Below the pieces are notes generated by a model. The model saw only the letters and a list, made by a program, of their open reading frames with translations. It made no database searches and was not told the origin of the DNA. The position numbers and the translations under genes were made by a program. Source: Paramagnetospirillum marisnigri (lineage in GTDB: Bacteria; Pseudomonadota; Alphaproteobacteria; Rhodospirillales; Magnetospirillaceae). Taken from it: a stretch of DNA of 64,000 bases. The stretch is taken from assembly GCF_001650715.1 (NCBI RefSeq), contig NZ_LWQT01000077.1, forward strand, positions 62,001 to 126,000, given 5' to 3'. Shown one piece after another: positions 8,888 to 18,520 of this stretch (position 1 is the stretch's first letter; every line of letters starts with the position of its first letter).

Positions 8888-9532
8888 TCACAGATTATAG
8901 ACCTCGGCGGCGATGCGCCGGATGTGGTGGCGGGTTTCCGCCTCGGCACCATCGCCGTCGTGACGTTCCACCGCATCGACGATGCGGGCGTGCTCGTCCA
9001 CCCGTTCATCCAGGATGGCCCGCTTGGCCTCGGGACGGATGCACATGGCCTGGGTCTGGGCCCATAGCCGCTCGATCATCTCCGCCATGGTGACATTGCC
9101 CGCCAATTGCGCCAGCAGGACATGGAAGCGGGTGGCCTCCTCGGCGTATTCCTTCTGGCAGCCCGGCCGGGTGGCGGCCCGCTGGCGGGTGATGGACTCG
9201 CGCAGCCGCGCCACCGTCTCGGCATCGGCCCGTTCCGCCGCCAGCCGGGCAGCGGCCCCTTCCAGCACCTCGCGCACCGCGAAAATCTCCATCAGCCGGT
9301 CGCGATTGAAGCCGATGAAGAACACGCCCTGGCGGGGGCGAATCTCGACGATGCGCTCCGCCTCCAGCCGCGCCATGGCCGACCATACCGGCGAGCGCGA
9401 GACGCCCAGCTGCCGGGCCAGATCCTCGACGCTGATCTTGTCGCCCGGCTGGGCCACGCCGCCGTCGAGCAGCAGGCGATGGATCACCGCATAGGCCTGT
9501 TCCGCCAGATTGGTCTTTTGCAGGGGCTTCAC
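8888..9532 (-). CDS. GntR-family transcriptional regulator (FCD subfamily)
   Basis: From the GTG at 9532 the product has about 214 residues. An N-terminal winged helix (AYAVIHRLLLDGGVAQPGDKI, then LARQLGVSRSPVWSAM) is followed by an all-helical FCD effector domain (EIFAVREVLEGAAARLAA and later helices). FCD regulators usually repress a neighbouring transport or catabolic gene and release DNA on binding an organic acid. It is divergent from the permease at 9654, with a 16-bp palindrome between them. The frame stays open upstream to 9976, but that sequence antisense to the permease gene is not credible as coding. Confidence 0.8.
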   Translation of the reverse strand: MKPLQKTNLAEQAYAVIHRLLLDGGVAQPGDKISVEDLARQLGVSRSPVWSAMARLEAERIVEIRPRQGVFFIGFNRDRLMEIFAVREVLEGAAARLAAERADAETVARLRESITRQRAATRPGCQKEYAEEATRFHVLLAQLAGNVTMAEMIERLWAQTQAMCIRPEAKRAILDERVDEHARIVDAVERHDGDGAEAETRHHIRRIAAEVYNL

Positions 9533-9581
9533 GACAGGTCGCCATGGCAGGGTTGAGAGGGAAATTTGATTCTGACCGAGC

Positions 9582-9597
9582 TTGCGTCCGGACGCAA
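9582..9597. promoter_or_regulatory. Candidate GntR operator
   Basis: A perfect 16-bp palindrome, TTGCGTCCGGACGCAA, lies midway in the gap between the divergent GntR regulator and permease genes. This is where an autoregulatory operator would be expected. Binding by this regulator is inferred. Confidence 0.5.
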
Positions 9598-9653
9598 ACA
9601 GGAATAACGTATCACGTAACATGAAACACGAATGATCACGAAGGGCGCCCGCC

Positions 9654-11030
9654 ATGCTCCGACATCTCACCCTGCCCCGACTGGTGGCCTGGGCCGCCCT
9701 GATCGGCGGCCTGCTGATCCTGGCGGTCGAGCCGCTGCCCGGCGCCGAGACCCGCGCCCTGGCCCTGGCGGTGGCGGCCATCGGGCTGTGGGCCACCGGG
9801 GTGGTGCCGGAGCCCATCACGGCGGTGTTCTTCTTCACGGCGGCCATGCTGTTGAAGGTGGCGCCCGCCGCGGTGGTGTTCGGCGGCTTCGAATCGGCGG
9901 CGCTGTGGTTGATCTTCGGCGGGCTGGTCATGGGGGTGGCGGTCAAGTCCACCGGCCTGGGCAACCGCATCGCCACGAGGCTGGGACGCGCCTTCGGTTC
10001 CAGCTATTGGGGCATCATCACCGGCGTGACCCTGGTGGGAGTCGCCATGGGGTTCCTGATGCCGTCCTCCATGGGCCGCGCCATCCTGCTGATGCCCATT
10101 GCGCTCAGCCTGGCCGCCCGCTACGGCTTCAAGCCGGGCAGCAACGGCCATCTCGGCCTGGTCCTGGCCGCCGCCTTCGGCTGCCATGTCCCCACCTTCG
10201 CGGTGCTGCCCGCCAATGTCCCCAATCTGGTCATGGTCGGCGCCGCCGAGACCCTGTGGCACTACAGCCCCAGCTATGGCGAGTATCTGCTGCTGCATTT
10301 CCCGGTGCTGGGCTTCCTCAAGACGGCGGTGATGATCCCGCTGATCGTGAAGCTGTGGCCCGACACCCCCCAACTCTCGGGGGAGGCCCCCCAATCCCTG
10401 GGGCCCATGAGCGGCGCCGAACGCCAGTTGTCCCTGTTGCTGGGAGCCGCCCTGCTGCTGTGGGCCACCGACTTTGTCCATCATGTCAGCCCGGCCTGGG
10501 TCAGCATGGCCGCCGCCGCCCTCCTGCTGATGCCGGTGATCGGACTGGTGGACCGCAAGGCCTTTCAGGAACAGATCAATTACGCGTCCCTGTTCTACGT
10601 CGCCGGCATCATGGGACTGGGCGCCGTGGTGGACAAATCCGGCCTGGGAATCCGGCTGGCCGAGGCCATGCTGGCGGTGCTGCCCCTGGCCCCCGACAGC
10701 CCGGCCACCAATTTCGCCAGCCTGGCCACCATGTCCACCGTGGTCAGCATGGTCACCACCCTGCCCGGCGGACCGGCGGTCCTGACGCCGCTGGCGGGCG
10801 AGATGGCCAAGGCCTCGGGCCTGCCCATCGAGGCGGTGGTGATGAGCCAGGTGCTGGGCTTCTCCAATCCCATCCTGCCCTATCAGTCGGCACCGCTGGT
10901 GGTGGCCATGCAGTTGGGTGGCGAGCGGCTGGGTCCCGCCCAGACCCTGTGCCTGTGGCTGGGCGCCATCACCATTTTCGTCCTGCTGCCGCTGGATTTC
11001 CTGTGGTGGCGGCTGCTGGGCTGGCTGTAG
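9654..11030 (+). CDS. SLC13/DASS-family anion permease
   Basis: The protein has 458 residues and roughly 11-12 hydrophobic segments. The DASS-type pattern includes MPSSMGRAILLMPI and a repeated second half with ATMSTVVSMVTTLPGGPAVLTP. This family moves dicarboxylates, sulfate or other anions, usually with sodium. The substrate is unknown. The divergent FCD regulator suggests that an organic acid induces it. The ATG at 9654 is followed directly by the first membrane segment. Confidence 0.75.
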   Translation: MLRHLTLPRLVAWAALIGGLLILAVEPLPGAETRALALAVAAIGLWATGVVPEPITAVFFFTAAMLLKVAPAAVVFGGFESAALWLIFGGLVMGVAVKSTGLGNRIATRLGRAFGSSYWGIITGVTLVGVAMGFLMPSSMGRAILLMPIALSLAARYGFKPGSNGHLGLVLAAAFGCHVPTFAVLPANVPNLVMVGAAETLWHYSPSYGEYLLLHFPVLGFLKTAVMIPLIVKLWPDTPQLSGEAPQSLGPMSGAERQLSLLLGAALLLWATDFVHHVSPAWVSMAAAALLLMPVIGLVDRKAFQEQINYASLFYVAGIMGLGAVVDKSGLGIRLAEAMLAVLPLAPDSPATNFASLATMSTVVSMVTTLPGGPAVLTPLAGEMAKASGLPIEAVVMSQVLGFSNPILPYQSAPLVVAMQLGGERLGPAQTLCLWLGAITIFVLLPLDFLWWRLLGWL

Positions 11031-11097
11031 CCCCGACGAGCCGTCGGCGGCAGGCGGCGGCGAGGAATTGCGGCCAAGGGCCGACGCGGCTCGTGCC

Positions 11098-11146
11098 GCG
11101 AAAGCCAAGGGGATGCGGGACGCATCCCGCCCGGCTATTGAGGGAC
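11098..11146. repeat. Dispersed extragenic repeat, copy 2
   Basis: This is the second copy of the repeat at 665-710: same gcgaaagccaagg start, a hairpin ggatgcggg...cgcatcccgc, and the tgagggac end. It lies in the 239-bp gap between the permease and ccoG. The rest of that gap (11147-11269) is AT-richer towards ccoG and probably holds its promoter. Confidence 0.55.
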
Positions 11147-11269
11147 CGCAAGAAGGCAAGTGACTTACTCACACAAGACCGGGCAGCCCATGCATGCGGG
11201 AAAAACCCGAGACATTCCGGAATGGATTCAATATTGTATGGGTCTAATATAAATTCAGGAACCTGACCC

Positions 11270-12715
11270 ATGGACAGCTCGGCCTCCACGGAAACCCGCC
11301 CCCTGCATAAAGGTGAGGTTCCCGTCTACATGGAAACCGGCAAGGCCTATCCCCGCGCGGTGAAGGGCACCTTCCGCTCGCTGAAGTGGTGGGCCATGAC
11401 CCTGACCCTGGCCTGGTGGCATCTGGCGCCGTTCCTGCGCTGGGACCGGGGGCCGGGGGCGCCCGACCAGGCCATCCTGATTGACATGCCGGGTCGCCGG
11501 GCCTATTTCCTGTTCATCGAGATCTGGCCGCAGGAAGTCTATTACCTGACCGGCATCCTGCTGATCGCCGCCATCTCCCTGTTCCTGATGAGCGCCCTGG
11601 CGGGTCGGGTGTGGTGCGGCTTCCTGTGCTGGCAGACCGTCTATACCGATCTGTTCGTGTGGATGGAAAAGCAGATCGTCGGCGACCGCAACGCCCGCAT
11701 CGCCTTCGACCGCCAGCCGTGGTCGGCGGCCAAGCTGGGCAAGACCGCCCTGGTCATGGCGTCGTGGATCGTCATATCGGCCGCCTGCGGCATCGGCGCC
11801 ACCTTGTGGTTCGGCGACGCCTTCGCGATGCTGCGGGACATCTTCACCGGCCAGGCCTCCACCGCCACCTACGGCACCATCTTCGTCATCGGGGGCTTCT
11901 GCTTCCTGCTGGCCGGCTTCGCCCGCGAGCGGGTCTGCGTCTATCTCTGTCCCTATTCCCGCTTCCAGGCGGCCATGTTCGACGAACATTCGCTGATCGT
12001 CACCTACGAGGCCTGGCGCGGCGGCAAGGGCGAACCCGCCTATAAGGGCCAAAGCTTCGAGGGTCGCGGCCATTGCGTCGATTGCCGCTCCTGCGTCCAG
12101 GCCTGCCCCACCGGCATCGACATCCGCCAGGGCAACCAGTTGGCCTGCATCGGCTGCGCGCTCTGCGTCGACGCCTGCGACAGCGTCATGGACCGCTACG
12201 GCCTGCCGCGCGGCCTGATCGCCTATGATTCCAGCGCCAATATCGAGGCCCGAGGCAAGGGCGGCGCCGGGCGGTATCGCATCATCCGGCCGCGCACCCT
12301 GGTCTATGGCGGCATCCTGGTGCTGGTGGCCTCCATCATGCTGGCGCGGCTGGTGTCGCGCCCCGATGTGGATGTCAACATCCTGCACGAGCGCGCGCCG
12401 CTCTATGTCCAGATGTCGGACGGTTCCATCCGCAACGGCTATGTCTACAAGATCCTGAACATGAAGGCCGAGGACCGCACCTTCCGCCTGACCCTGGCGG
12501 GATTGGAGGGCGCCACCCTCGACGTGGTCGGCGGCGAGACCAACGCCACCAAGGCGGAATTGCAGGTTTCCCGCGACAGTGTCGGTTCGTTCCGTATCTA
12601 TGTCACCGTGCCCGCCGCCCAGGTGACGGCCAAGAGCCTGCCCATCACCTTCGTGCTGGAAGGCTCCAGCCGCACCGTCAAGAGCGAAAGCCTGTTCGCC
12701 GGGCCGGAGAAGTAA
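11270..12715 (+). CDS. ccoG: Cytochrome c oxidase accessory protein CcoG (RdxA/FixG family)
   Basis: The 481-residue membrane protein has about five transmembrane segments. Its N-terminal block WCGFLCWQTVYTD is followed by a double 4Fe-4S ferredoxin domain (CVDCRSCVQACPTGID, then CIGCALCVDACD, about residues 265-305). A C-terminal periplasmic Ig-like domain follows a membrane anchor at about 345-365. CcoG is a copper reductase-type factor for assembly of cbb3 oxidases, normally beside ccoNOQP or ccoHIS. Here neither operon is in view, so it stands apart. The ATG at 11270 follows agGAAcctgacc, a weak ribosome site. Confidence 0.9.
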   Translation: MDSSASTETRPLHKGEVPVYMETGKAYPRAVKGTFRSLKWWAMTLTLAWWHLAPFLRWDRGPGAPDQAILIDMPGRRAYFLFIEIWPQEVYYLTGILLIAAISLFLMSALAGRVWCGFLCWQTVYTDLFVWMEKQIVGDRNARIAFDRQPWSAAKLGKTALVMASWIVISAACGIGATLWFGDAFAMLRDIFTGQASTATYGTIFVIGGFCFLLAGFARERVCVYLCPYSRFQAAMFDEHSLIVTYEAWRGGKGEPAYKGQSFEGRGHCVDCRSCVQACPTGIDIRQGNQLACIGCALCVDACDSVMDRYGLPRGLIAYDSSANIEARGKGGAGRYRIIRPRTLVYGGILVLVASIMLARLVSRPDVDVNILHERAPLYVQMSDGSIRNGYVYKILNMKAEDRTFRLTLAGLEGATLDVVGGETNATKAELQVSRDSVGSFRIYVTVPAAQVTAKSLPITFVLEGSSRTVKSESLFAGPEK

Positions 12716-12732
12716 GGGAGCCCCCCTTATCC

Positions 12733-12792
12733 GTCATGGCCGGGCGTCGTCCCGGCCATCCATGGACCCTCGGGTCAGGCCCGAGGGTGACG
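12733..12792. repeat. Extragenic double-hairpin repeat, copy 2
   Basis: This is the counterpart of 8781-8839, with hairpins ggccggg/cccggcc and ccctcggg/cccgaggg. It lies between the convergent ccoG and ychF genes and could terminate both. Confidence 0.6.
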
Positions 12793-12811
12793 GTGACAGA
12801 GGTGGCGCCCC

Positions 12812-13915
12812 CTACACATTGAACAGGAAGTGGAAGATGTCGCCGTCCTGGACGACGTATTCCTTGCCTTCCAGCCGCATCTTGCCCGCTTCCTTGGCCC
12901 CGGCCTCGCCGTTGCAGGCGATGAAATCGGCATAGGCGATGGTTTCGGCGCGGATGAAGCCGCGTTCGAAATCGGTATGGATGACACCGGCGGCCTGGGG
13001 CGCCTTGCAGCCCTTCTGCAGGGTCCAGGCGCGCGCCTCCTTCGGCCCAACGGTGAAGAAGGTGATCAGGTGCAGCAACTCGTATCCGGCGCGGATGACG
13101 CGGGCCAGGCCGGTCTCCTCCAGCCCCAGGGTCTCGAGGAACTCCTTGCGCTCCTCCTCCGAGGCCAGTTGCGCCACCTCGGATTCGATGGCGGCCGAGA
13201 TCACCACCGAGCTGTTGCCCTCGGCGGCGGCGAACTTGGCCACCCGCTCGGAGAATTCGTTGCCGGTGGCGGCCGAGGCCTCGTCGACATTGCAGGCATA
13301 GACCACCGGCTTGACCGTCATCAGGCCCAGGGTCTTGGCGATGCGGCGCTCTTCCTCGGAATCGAAGGTCACGCTGCGGGCGGGCTTGCCCTCGCGCAGG
13401 ACCGCCAGCAGCGGCGCCATGACGTCGACCTGGGCCTTGGCCTCCTTGTCGCCGTTCTTGGCCTTCTTCTCCAGCGGCACGATGCGGCGCTCGAGCGAAT
13501 CCAGGTCGGCCAGCATCAGCTCGGTCTCGATGGTCTCGGCATCGCGCACCGGATCGACGCTGCCTTCCACATGAGTGATGTCGCCGTCCTCGAAACAGCG
13601 CAGCACATGGACGATGGCGTCCACCTCGCGGATATTGGCCAGGAACTGGTTGCCCAGCCCCTCGCCCTTGGAGGCGCCGCGCACCAGACCGGCGATATCG
13701 ACGAATTCCAGCTGGGTGGGGATTTCCTTCTGGCTCTTGCCGATCACCACCAGCTTGTCCAGCCGGGGATCGGGCACCGCGACCCGGCCCACATTGGGCT
13801 CGATGGTGCAGAAGGGATAGTTCGCCGCCTGGGCCGCCGCCGTCGAGGTCAGGGCGTTGAACAGGGTGCTCTTGCCCACATTGGGCAGGCCGACGATGCC
13901 GCAGTTGAAACCCAT
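12812..13915 (-). CDS. ychF: Redox-regulated ribosome-binding ATPase YchF (OLA1 family)
   Basis: At 367 residues it starts [21 protein letters not shown] (G1 loop). It has the YchF-specific ACNVDEA in place of the NKxD guanine motif, which explains ATP preference, and a C-terminal TGS domain ending [14 protein letters not shown]. It is a translation/stress-associated P-loop ATPase that binds ribosomes. It lies just downstream of pth and rplY in the same direction (4 bp after pth), the classic translation-linked order. Confidence 0.95.
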   Translation of the reverse strand: MGFNCGIVGLPNVGKSTLFNALTSTAAAQAANYPFCTIEPNVGRVAVPDPRLDKLVVIGKSQKEIPTQLEFVDIAGLVRGASKGEGLGNQFLANIREVDAIVHVLRCFEDGDITHVEGSVDPVRDAETIETELMLADLDSLERRIVPLEKKAKNGDKEAKAQVDVMAPLLAVLREGKPARSVTFDSEEERRIAKTLGLMTVKPVVYACNVDEASAATGNEFSERVAKFAAAEGNSSVVISAAIESEVAQLASEEERKEFLETLGLEETGLARVIRAGYELLHLITFFTVGPKEARAWTLQKGCKAPQAAGVIHTDFERGFIRAETIAYADFIACNGEAGAKEAGKMRLEGKEYVVQDGDIFHFLFNV

Positions 13916-13919
13916 GGGA

Positions 13920-14627
13920 CTAGTCCTTCCTGGTGAATCGGGTCATGGCCGCCTTCAGGGCTTCGGCCAGGGAGCCGCCCGATGGGGACGGCGGATTTTC
14001 TGAAGCGGCCGCCGGTTGGGTCGTGGCTTCCGGCGCCTTCTCCTTCTTCGGTTTGGGCGGCGCGGTCAGATGGGCGACACGGGTCATGAACCCGGTATCG
14101 TCGCCACCGACCAGCAGCGGGAAACTCTCGGCCACCGCGTCCAGCAGTGGGGTGATCCAGGCCTCGTCGGCCTTGGCGAAATCGTGCAGCACGAAACCGG
14201 ACACCAGCGCCTTGTCGCCGGGATGGCCGATGCCGAGCCGCACCCGGCGATAGTCGGCGCCCAGATGGGCGTCGATGCTTTTGAGGCCGTTATGCCCCCC
14301 GGCGCCGCCGCCGCGCTTGACCTTCAGACGCCCGGGCGCGATGTCCAGCTCGTCATGCAGCACGATGATGTCACTGGTGGCGATCTTGAGGAAGCGGGCC
14401 GCCGCCGCCACGGATTGCCCCGACAGGTTCATGAAGGTCTGGGGCTTGAGCGCCAGCACCTTCTCGCCCCCGATAGAGCCTTCCGCCACCTCGCCCTGGA
14501 ACTTGGAGCGCCAGGGAGAAAAGGAATGGCGGCGGACGAGTTCGTCCGCCGCCATGAAGCCGATATTATGCCGGTTCCTGGCGTATTGGGGCCCGGGATT
14601 GCCCAGTCCCACCACCAGCAGCGGCAT
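13920..14627 (-). CDS. pth: Peptidyl-tRNA hydrolase
   Basis: The product has 235 residues and contains [18 protein letters not shown] (catalytic His in RHNIG), [10 protein letters not shown] and LHDELDI with the catalytic Asp. It recycles peptidyl-tRNA by cleaving the ester bond. The core ends near residue 190; the last 45 residues are a low-complexity Pro/Ala/Ser tail seen in alphaproteobacterial homologues. It begins 1 bp after rplY, so the two are co-transcribed. Confidence 0.95.
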   Translation of the reverse strand: MPLLVVGLGNPGPQYARNRHNIGFMAADELVRRHSFSPWRSKFQGEVAEGSIGGEKVLALKPQTFMNLSGQSVAAAARFLKIATSDIIVLHDELDIAPGRLKVKRGGGAGGHNGLKSIDAHLGADYRRVRLGIGHPGDKALVSGFVLHDFAKADEAWITPLLDAVAESFPLLVGGDDTGFMTRVAHLTAPPKPKKEKAPEATTQPAAASENPPSPSGGSLAEALKAAMTRFTRKD

Positions 14628-14628
14628 G

Positions 14629-15237
14629 TTAGCCGGCGGCCTCGGTCTCGGCGGTCTCGGCGCGGGCCACGGTGGGGGCCGCGATGGACAGCACGGTGGC
14701 CTCGGCCGACAGGTGATAGGGCTTCACCCCGGCGGGCAGGGCCAGATCCTTCAGGTGGACCGAATGCCCGATCTCGAAACCGGTCAGGTCGACAACGATC
14801 TCGTGGGGGATGTTGTCGGGGCTGCAGGTCACCTCGATTTCGTGCAGTTCCAGATTGACCACGCCGCCCTTCTTGATGCCCGGCGACTTGATCTCGTTGG
14901 TGAAATGCACCGGCACCTTCACATGGATGGCGTGATCGGCCGAGACGCGCATGAAGTCCACATGGATCGGCTGGTCGGTGACGGGGTGCATCTGCACGTC
15001 ACGGGCGAGGCAGCGATGCTTGCCGTTGGCGCCCAGATCGACGTCGAACAGCTGGGTGAAGAAGCCCGACTTGGTGATCTGCGCCCACAGGACGCGGGGA
15101 TCGAGCTGAATGCAGACGGGGGCCTGCTTTTCGCCATAGATGACACCGGGAACCAGACCAGCACGACGAGTGGCACGGGCGGCCCCCTTTCCGCTCCGAT
15201 CGCGCAGCTCGGCGGCGATGGTGATAGCTTCGGACAT
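14629..15237 (-). CDS. rplY: 50S ribosomal protein L25 (Ctc form)
   Basis: The 202-residue protein has an N-terminal L25 5S-rRNA-binding domain ([27 protein letters not shown]) and a C-terminal Ctc/TL5 beta domain. Its Ala/Glu-rich end is typical of the long form. It binds 5S rRNA in the large subunit. It is first in the rplY-pth-ychF operon; its promoter should lie in 15238-15366, shared divergently with the HD gene. Confidence 0.93.
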   Translation of the reverse strand: MSEAITIAAELRDRSGKGAARATRRAGLVPGVIYGEKQAPVCIQLDPRVLWAQITKSGFFTQLFDVDLGANGKHRCLARDVQMHPVTDQPIHVDFMRVSADHAIHVKVPVHFTNEIKSPGIKKGGVVNLELHEIEVTCSPDNIPHEIVVDLTGFEIGHSVHLKDLALPAGVKPYHLSAEATVLSIAAPTVARAETAETEAAG

Positions 15238-15366
15238 GGTATTCTCCTGACAAACACGTAGGAGCGCGGCCTCCAGGGGTGCCGCGCGGAAGGGCGTCGT
15301 TTACACCGGTTGCGGGGGCTTGGCAAGCAAGACTAGACTCCTTTCGTTCCAAGGAGGCGCCATCCC

Positions 15367-15969
15367 GTGATTCCCTGCCCCGATTCCCGCCTTGCCGCCC
15401 AGATCGCCTTCATTGTCGAGATCGACGCGCTGAAGTCGGTGCTGCGCCAGACCTTGCTGACCGACGGCTCGCGCCGCGAGAACGACGCCGAGCATTCCTG
15501 GCATATCGCCACCATGGCCTTCGTGCTGGCGGAATATGCCGACGCCCCGGTGGATGCGGGACGGGTGGCCCGCATGCTGCTGATCCACGACATCGTCGAG
15601 ATCGACGCGGGCGACACCTTCATCCACGACACCAAGGGCCACGAGGACAAGGACGCCCGCGAGCAGGCGGCGGCGAAGCGGCTCTATGGCATCCTGCCCG
15701 CCGACCAAGCCGGGGAGTTCACCGCCCTGTGGGGCGAGTTCGAGGCCCGCGAGACCGCCGACGCCCGCTTCGCCCATTCCCTCGACCGGCTGCAGCCGCT
15801 CTTGCATAATTTCGAGACCCGGGGCGGCACCTGGACGCCCAACCACGTCACCGCCGACAAGGTCCGCGCCCTGCTGCCCCGCATCGAGGGCGGATCGAAG
15901 CGGCTGGCCGACTATGCCCGCGCCCTGATCGATGAATCCGTGCGCCTGGGCTACCTGCCAGAGGCATAA
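15367..15969 (+). CDS. HD-domain phosphohydrolase (YfbR/HDDC2-like)
   Basis: The 200-residue protein begins at GTG 15367 behind an aaggagg ribosome site. The HD motif is complete: RRENDAEHSWHIA (first His), LLIHDIVEIDAGD (His-Asp pair) and a later Asp in HSLDRLQPLL. Homologues of this size are 5'-deoxynucleotidases or similar nucleotide phosphohydrolases. The substrate here is inferred by family only. Confidence 0.75.
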   Translation: MIPCPDSRLAAQIAFIVEIDALKSVLRQTLLTDGSRRENDAEHSWHIATMAFVLAEYADAPVDAGRVARMLLIHDIVEIDAGDTFIHDTKGHEDKDAREQAAAKRLYGILPADQAGEFTALWGEFEARETADARFAHSLDRLQPLLHNFETRGGTWTPNHVTADKVRALLPRIEGGSKRLADYARALIDESVRLGYLPEA

Positions 15970-16050
15970 CTAGCAACAGACCCCTTGGCGACGGGCCAAT
16001 TAACCCCCATGATCAATGATAGAAATAAAAATGATCGGCGGGGGTGAGGC

Positions 16051-16425
16051 GTGGCACGTTCCGTATTGATCGTCGACGACGAGCCAAACATCGTCATCTC
16101 ATTGGAATTCCTGGTCCGGCAGGCGGGATTCGAGCCGCGCATCGCCCGCGACGGCGACGCCGCCCTGGCCGCCGTGGCGGAAAAGCTGCCCGACCTGATC
16201 CTGCTCGACGTGATGATGCCCAAGCGCGACGGTTACGACGTCTGCCAGACCATCCGGGCCAACCCGGCCTGGGCGTCGGTGCGCATCATCATGCTGACCG
16301 CCCGTGGTCGCGAGATCGACCGCGAGAAGGGCTTCGCCATGGGTGTGGACGATTACGTCACCAAGCCGTTTTCCACCCGCGACGTGGTCGAACTGATCAA
16401 GCATTACCTGGACCCCGCCCCTTAA
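16051..16425 (+). CDS. Single-domain response regulator
   Basis: The 124-residue receiver domain has the acidic pair DDE near residue 10, the phosphoacceptor Asp in LILLDVMMPK (about residue 54), and Thr/Lys switch residues in MLTARG and TKPF. There is no output domain, so it should act by protein contact. It starts at GTG 16051 and is followed 21 bp later by a degenerate kinase and then by a symporter-kinase fusion. It is probably the phosphate acceptor of that kinase. Confidence 0.85.
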   Translation: MARSVLIVDDEPNIVISLEFLVRQAGFEPRIARDGDAALAAVAEKLPDLILLDVMMPKRDGYDVCQTIRANPAWASVRIIMLTARGREIDREKGFAMGVDDYVTKPFSTRDVVELIKHYLDPAP

Positions 16426-16446
16426 CCCCAAACCACGGGGGGATCA

Positions 16447-18519
16447 TTGCGCGACAGAAGCTGGATCGCCCTTACCTTCGCCGGTCTCGGCCTCGCCAGC
16501 CTGCTGGCGCCCGCCGCCGCCGCTTGGTGGCTGGGCCAGCCCCTGGGCGCCGCCCAGGCCATGGCCGGGGTGTTGTGCGCCACCTTCCTGGCGGTGGCCT
16601 GGAACTGGGTCGACCGGCTGTTGCTGCGCCCCGGTGATCGGCTGGCCCGCGAGGTGGAAGCCTGGCTCGCCGAGGGCGGCGACGACCGGCCCTTGAGCGG
16701 GATCGGCGTCCATGGCCTGGACAGCCTGCCCGAATCGGTGGCGCGGCTGTGCGACGCGCTGCGCCAGCAGCGCCAGGGACTGCGGCAGGCGGCCCGGCTG
16801 GCAGGCGACCGCGCCGAGGAGCAGCGGGCTTGGCTGGACGTGGCGCTGCGTGACTTGTCCGAGGCGGTGGTGGTCTGTGATTCAGACCACCGGGTCCTGT
16901 TCCACAATACCGAGGCCGAGCGGCTGTTGAGCGGCATCGCCAGTGGCTTCGGCCTGGGGGCCATGTTGCCCCGCGCCGCCCTCGACCATGCTCTGGACGG
17001 GCTGAAGGCCCGCGTTTCCGCCTTTGGCAAAGGTTTGGAAGGCCAGATCGGCACCACGGAATTCGCCTGCCGCTCGCGCGATGGCAACCGGGTGCTGTCC
17101 GGCCGCATGTCCCTGGTGCTGGGGCCGTCGCAGAACCATCGGGGCCAGCAGCCGGGCGGTTATGTGGCGGTCCTGCGCCAACACGGCAATCCGGATACCA
17201 GCGCTTCCGCCCTGCGCCAGACCCTGGCCCGCGAGTTGCGCGGCCCCTTGGGCTCGCTGCACGCCGCCGCCCAGATGCTGCAGGACTTCCCCGCCATGTC
17301 GGCGTCCGAGCGCGCCGGATTCGTCCAGATCGTCACCGAGGAGGGCGACCGCATGGCCCGACGCCTGGAACGGTTGGCGGCCACGGAAGCCGACGACACC
17401 CAGGTCATCCCCTGGCCCATGGCCGACATCCATTTCAGCGAGGTCTTCGCCTGTGTCGCCGCCACCTTGGAACAACGCCTGGACATCCACCTGACCATGG
17501 TGGGGGTGCCGCTGTGGCTGCACGGCGACAGCCACAGCCTGATGGAAGCCTTCCTGGCCCTGTTCGCCGCCCTGCACGCCCATACCGGCGCCACCACCTT
17601 CGACATGGAATGCATGCTGGGTGACAGTCGGGTCTATGTGGATGTCAACTGGACCGGCGCTCCGGTGCCCGATGGTCGGCTGACCCACTGGCTGGGGGCC
17701 GAGATCAATACCACCCTGGGGCCGCAAACCGTGGGCGAGGTGCTGGACCGCCACGACAGCCAGCCCTGGAGCCTTGCCAAGCGCGGCGGCTTCTCCGCCC
17801 TGCGGGTGCCGCTGCCGCTGGCACGTCGCCCGCAATTCTCGCCCGAGGAATGGACCGGGCTGGGCCAGCCGCCCTCGCTGTCCGAGGCGGAGAACCGGGC
17901 GGAACAGATGATCCGCACCCATGCGGGAGAGTTCGGCGGCCGGGCGCTGGAGCGCATGCCCTTCGTGGCGGTGGCGGTGCAAGCGCCGCCCGGCGCGGTG
18001 CGGGCGGGCGACATGCGGCGAATATCGGCCATTGGCGCCGTCCGGATCGAGGACGGTCGCCTGCTGACGGCCCGCAGCTTCGACCGGCGGGTGTCCCTGG
18101 GCGGCAGTGGCGAGGGCACGGACAGGGATGACGGGGGCAAGCCGCCGCTGGCCGTGGTGCTGCCGCAATTCTGGGGCTTTGTCGGCCAGGGCGTGATCGT
18201 CGCCCATGGCATCGGCCAATGCCTGGGCCTGTTGGAGGAATGCGAGGCGGCGGGCGGGCATCCGCCGGTGATCGACACCATGCTGCTGTCGCGACTGCTG
18301 GATCCCGAGGCCCATGACCATGGGTTGGAGGCCTGCGCCCGGCGGCTGGGTCTGCGCATGGGCGAGCATCGCACCGAGATCGGGCGCGCCCTGCTGACCG
18401 GCGAGGTGCTGCTGGGCCAGATCGACCGTCTACACTCCCTTCGTATCGTCAATTTCGACCAGTTGGTCGCCGCCCTGCGCGGCAACCTCGCTCGCGCCGA
18501 TTCCCTGATGGACGCCTGA
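16447..18519 (+). CDS. Membrane PAS protein with degenerate kinase and degenerate DnaQ-like exonuclease domains
   Basis: The 690-residue protein starts at TTG 16447 behind a ggggggatca ribosome site. Two membrane segments (about 8-29 and 38-57) are followed by a PAS-like region (DLSEAVVVCDSDHRVLFHNTEAERLL). A HisKA-like helix pair follows where the usual H is Arg (LARELRGPLG, residue 262). The C-terminal part resembles the DnaQ exonuclease fold (VIDTMLLSRLLDPEAHDHGLEACARRLGL), but the acidic DxE of motif I and the final Asp are absent. It is therefore likely a regulatory scaffold, not an enzyme. It is co-oriented with the symporter-kinase operon. Confidence 0.65.
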   Translation: MRDRSWIALTFAGLGLASLLAPAAAAWWLGQPLGAAQAMAGVLCATFLAVAWNWVDRLLLRPGDRLAREVEAWLAEGGDDRPLSGIGVHGLDSLPESVARLCDALRQQRQGLRQAARLAGDRAEEQRAWLDVALRDLSEAVVVCDSDHRVLFHNTEAERLLSGIASGFGLGAMLPRAALDHALDGLKARVSAFGKGLEGQIGTTEFACRSRDGNRVLSGRMSLVLGPSQNHRGQQPGGYVAVLRQHGNPDTSASALRQTLARELRGPLGSLHAAAQMLQDFPAMSASERAGFVQIVTEEGDRMARRLERLAATEADDTQVIPWPMADIHFSEVFACVAATLEQRLDIHLTMVGVPLWLHGDSHSLMEAFLALFAALHAHTGATTFDMECMLGDSRVYVDVNWTGAPVPDGRLTHWLGAEINTTLGPQTVGEVLDRHDSQPWSLAKRGGFSALRVPLPLARRPQFSPEEWTGLGQPPSLSEAENRAEQMIRTHAGEFGGRALERMPFVAVAVQAPPGAVRAGDMRRISAIGAVRIEDGRLLTARSFDRRVSLGGSGEGTDRDDGGKPPLAVVLPQFWGFVGQGVIVAHGIGQCLGLLEECEAAGGHPPVIDTMLLSRLLDPEAHDHGLEACARRLGLRMGEHRTEIGRALLTGEVLLGQIDRLHSLRIVNFDQLVAALRGNLARADSLMDA

Positions 18520-18520
18520 C

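Noticed and set aside
9533-9976. N-terminal extension of the GntR regulator
   Set aside because: This stretch is antisense to the permease gene and covers the palindromic operator and intergenic promoter; the winged helix begins just after GTG 9532.
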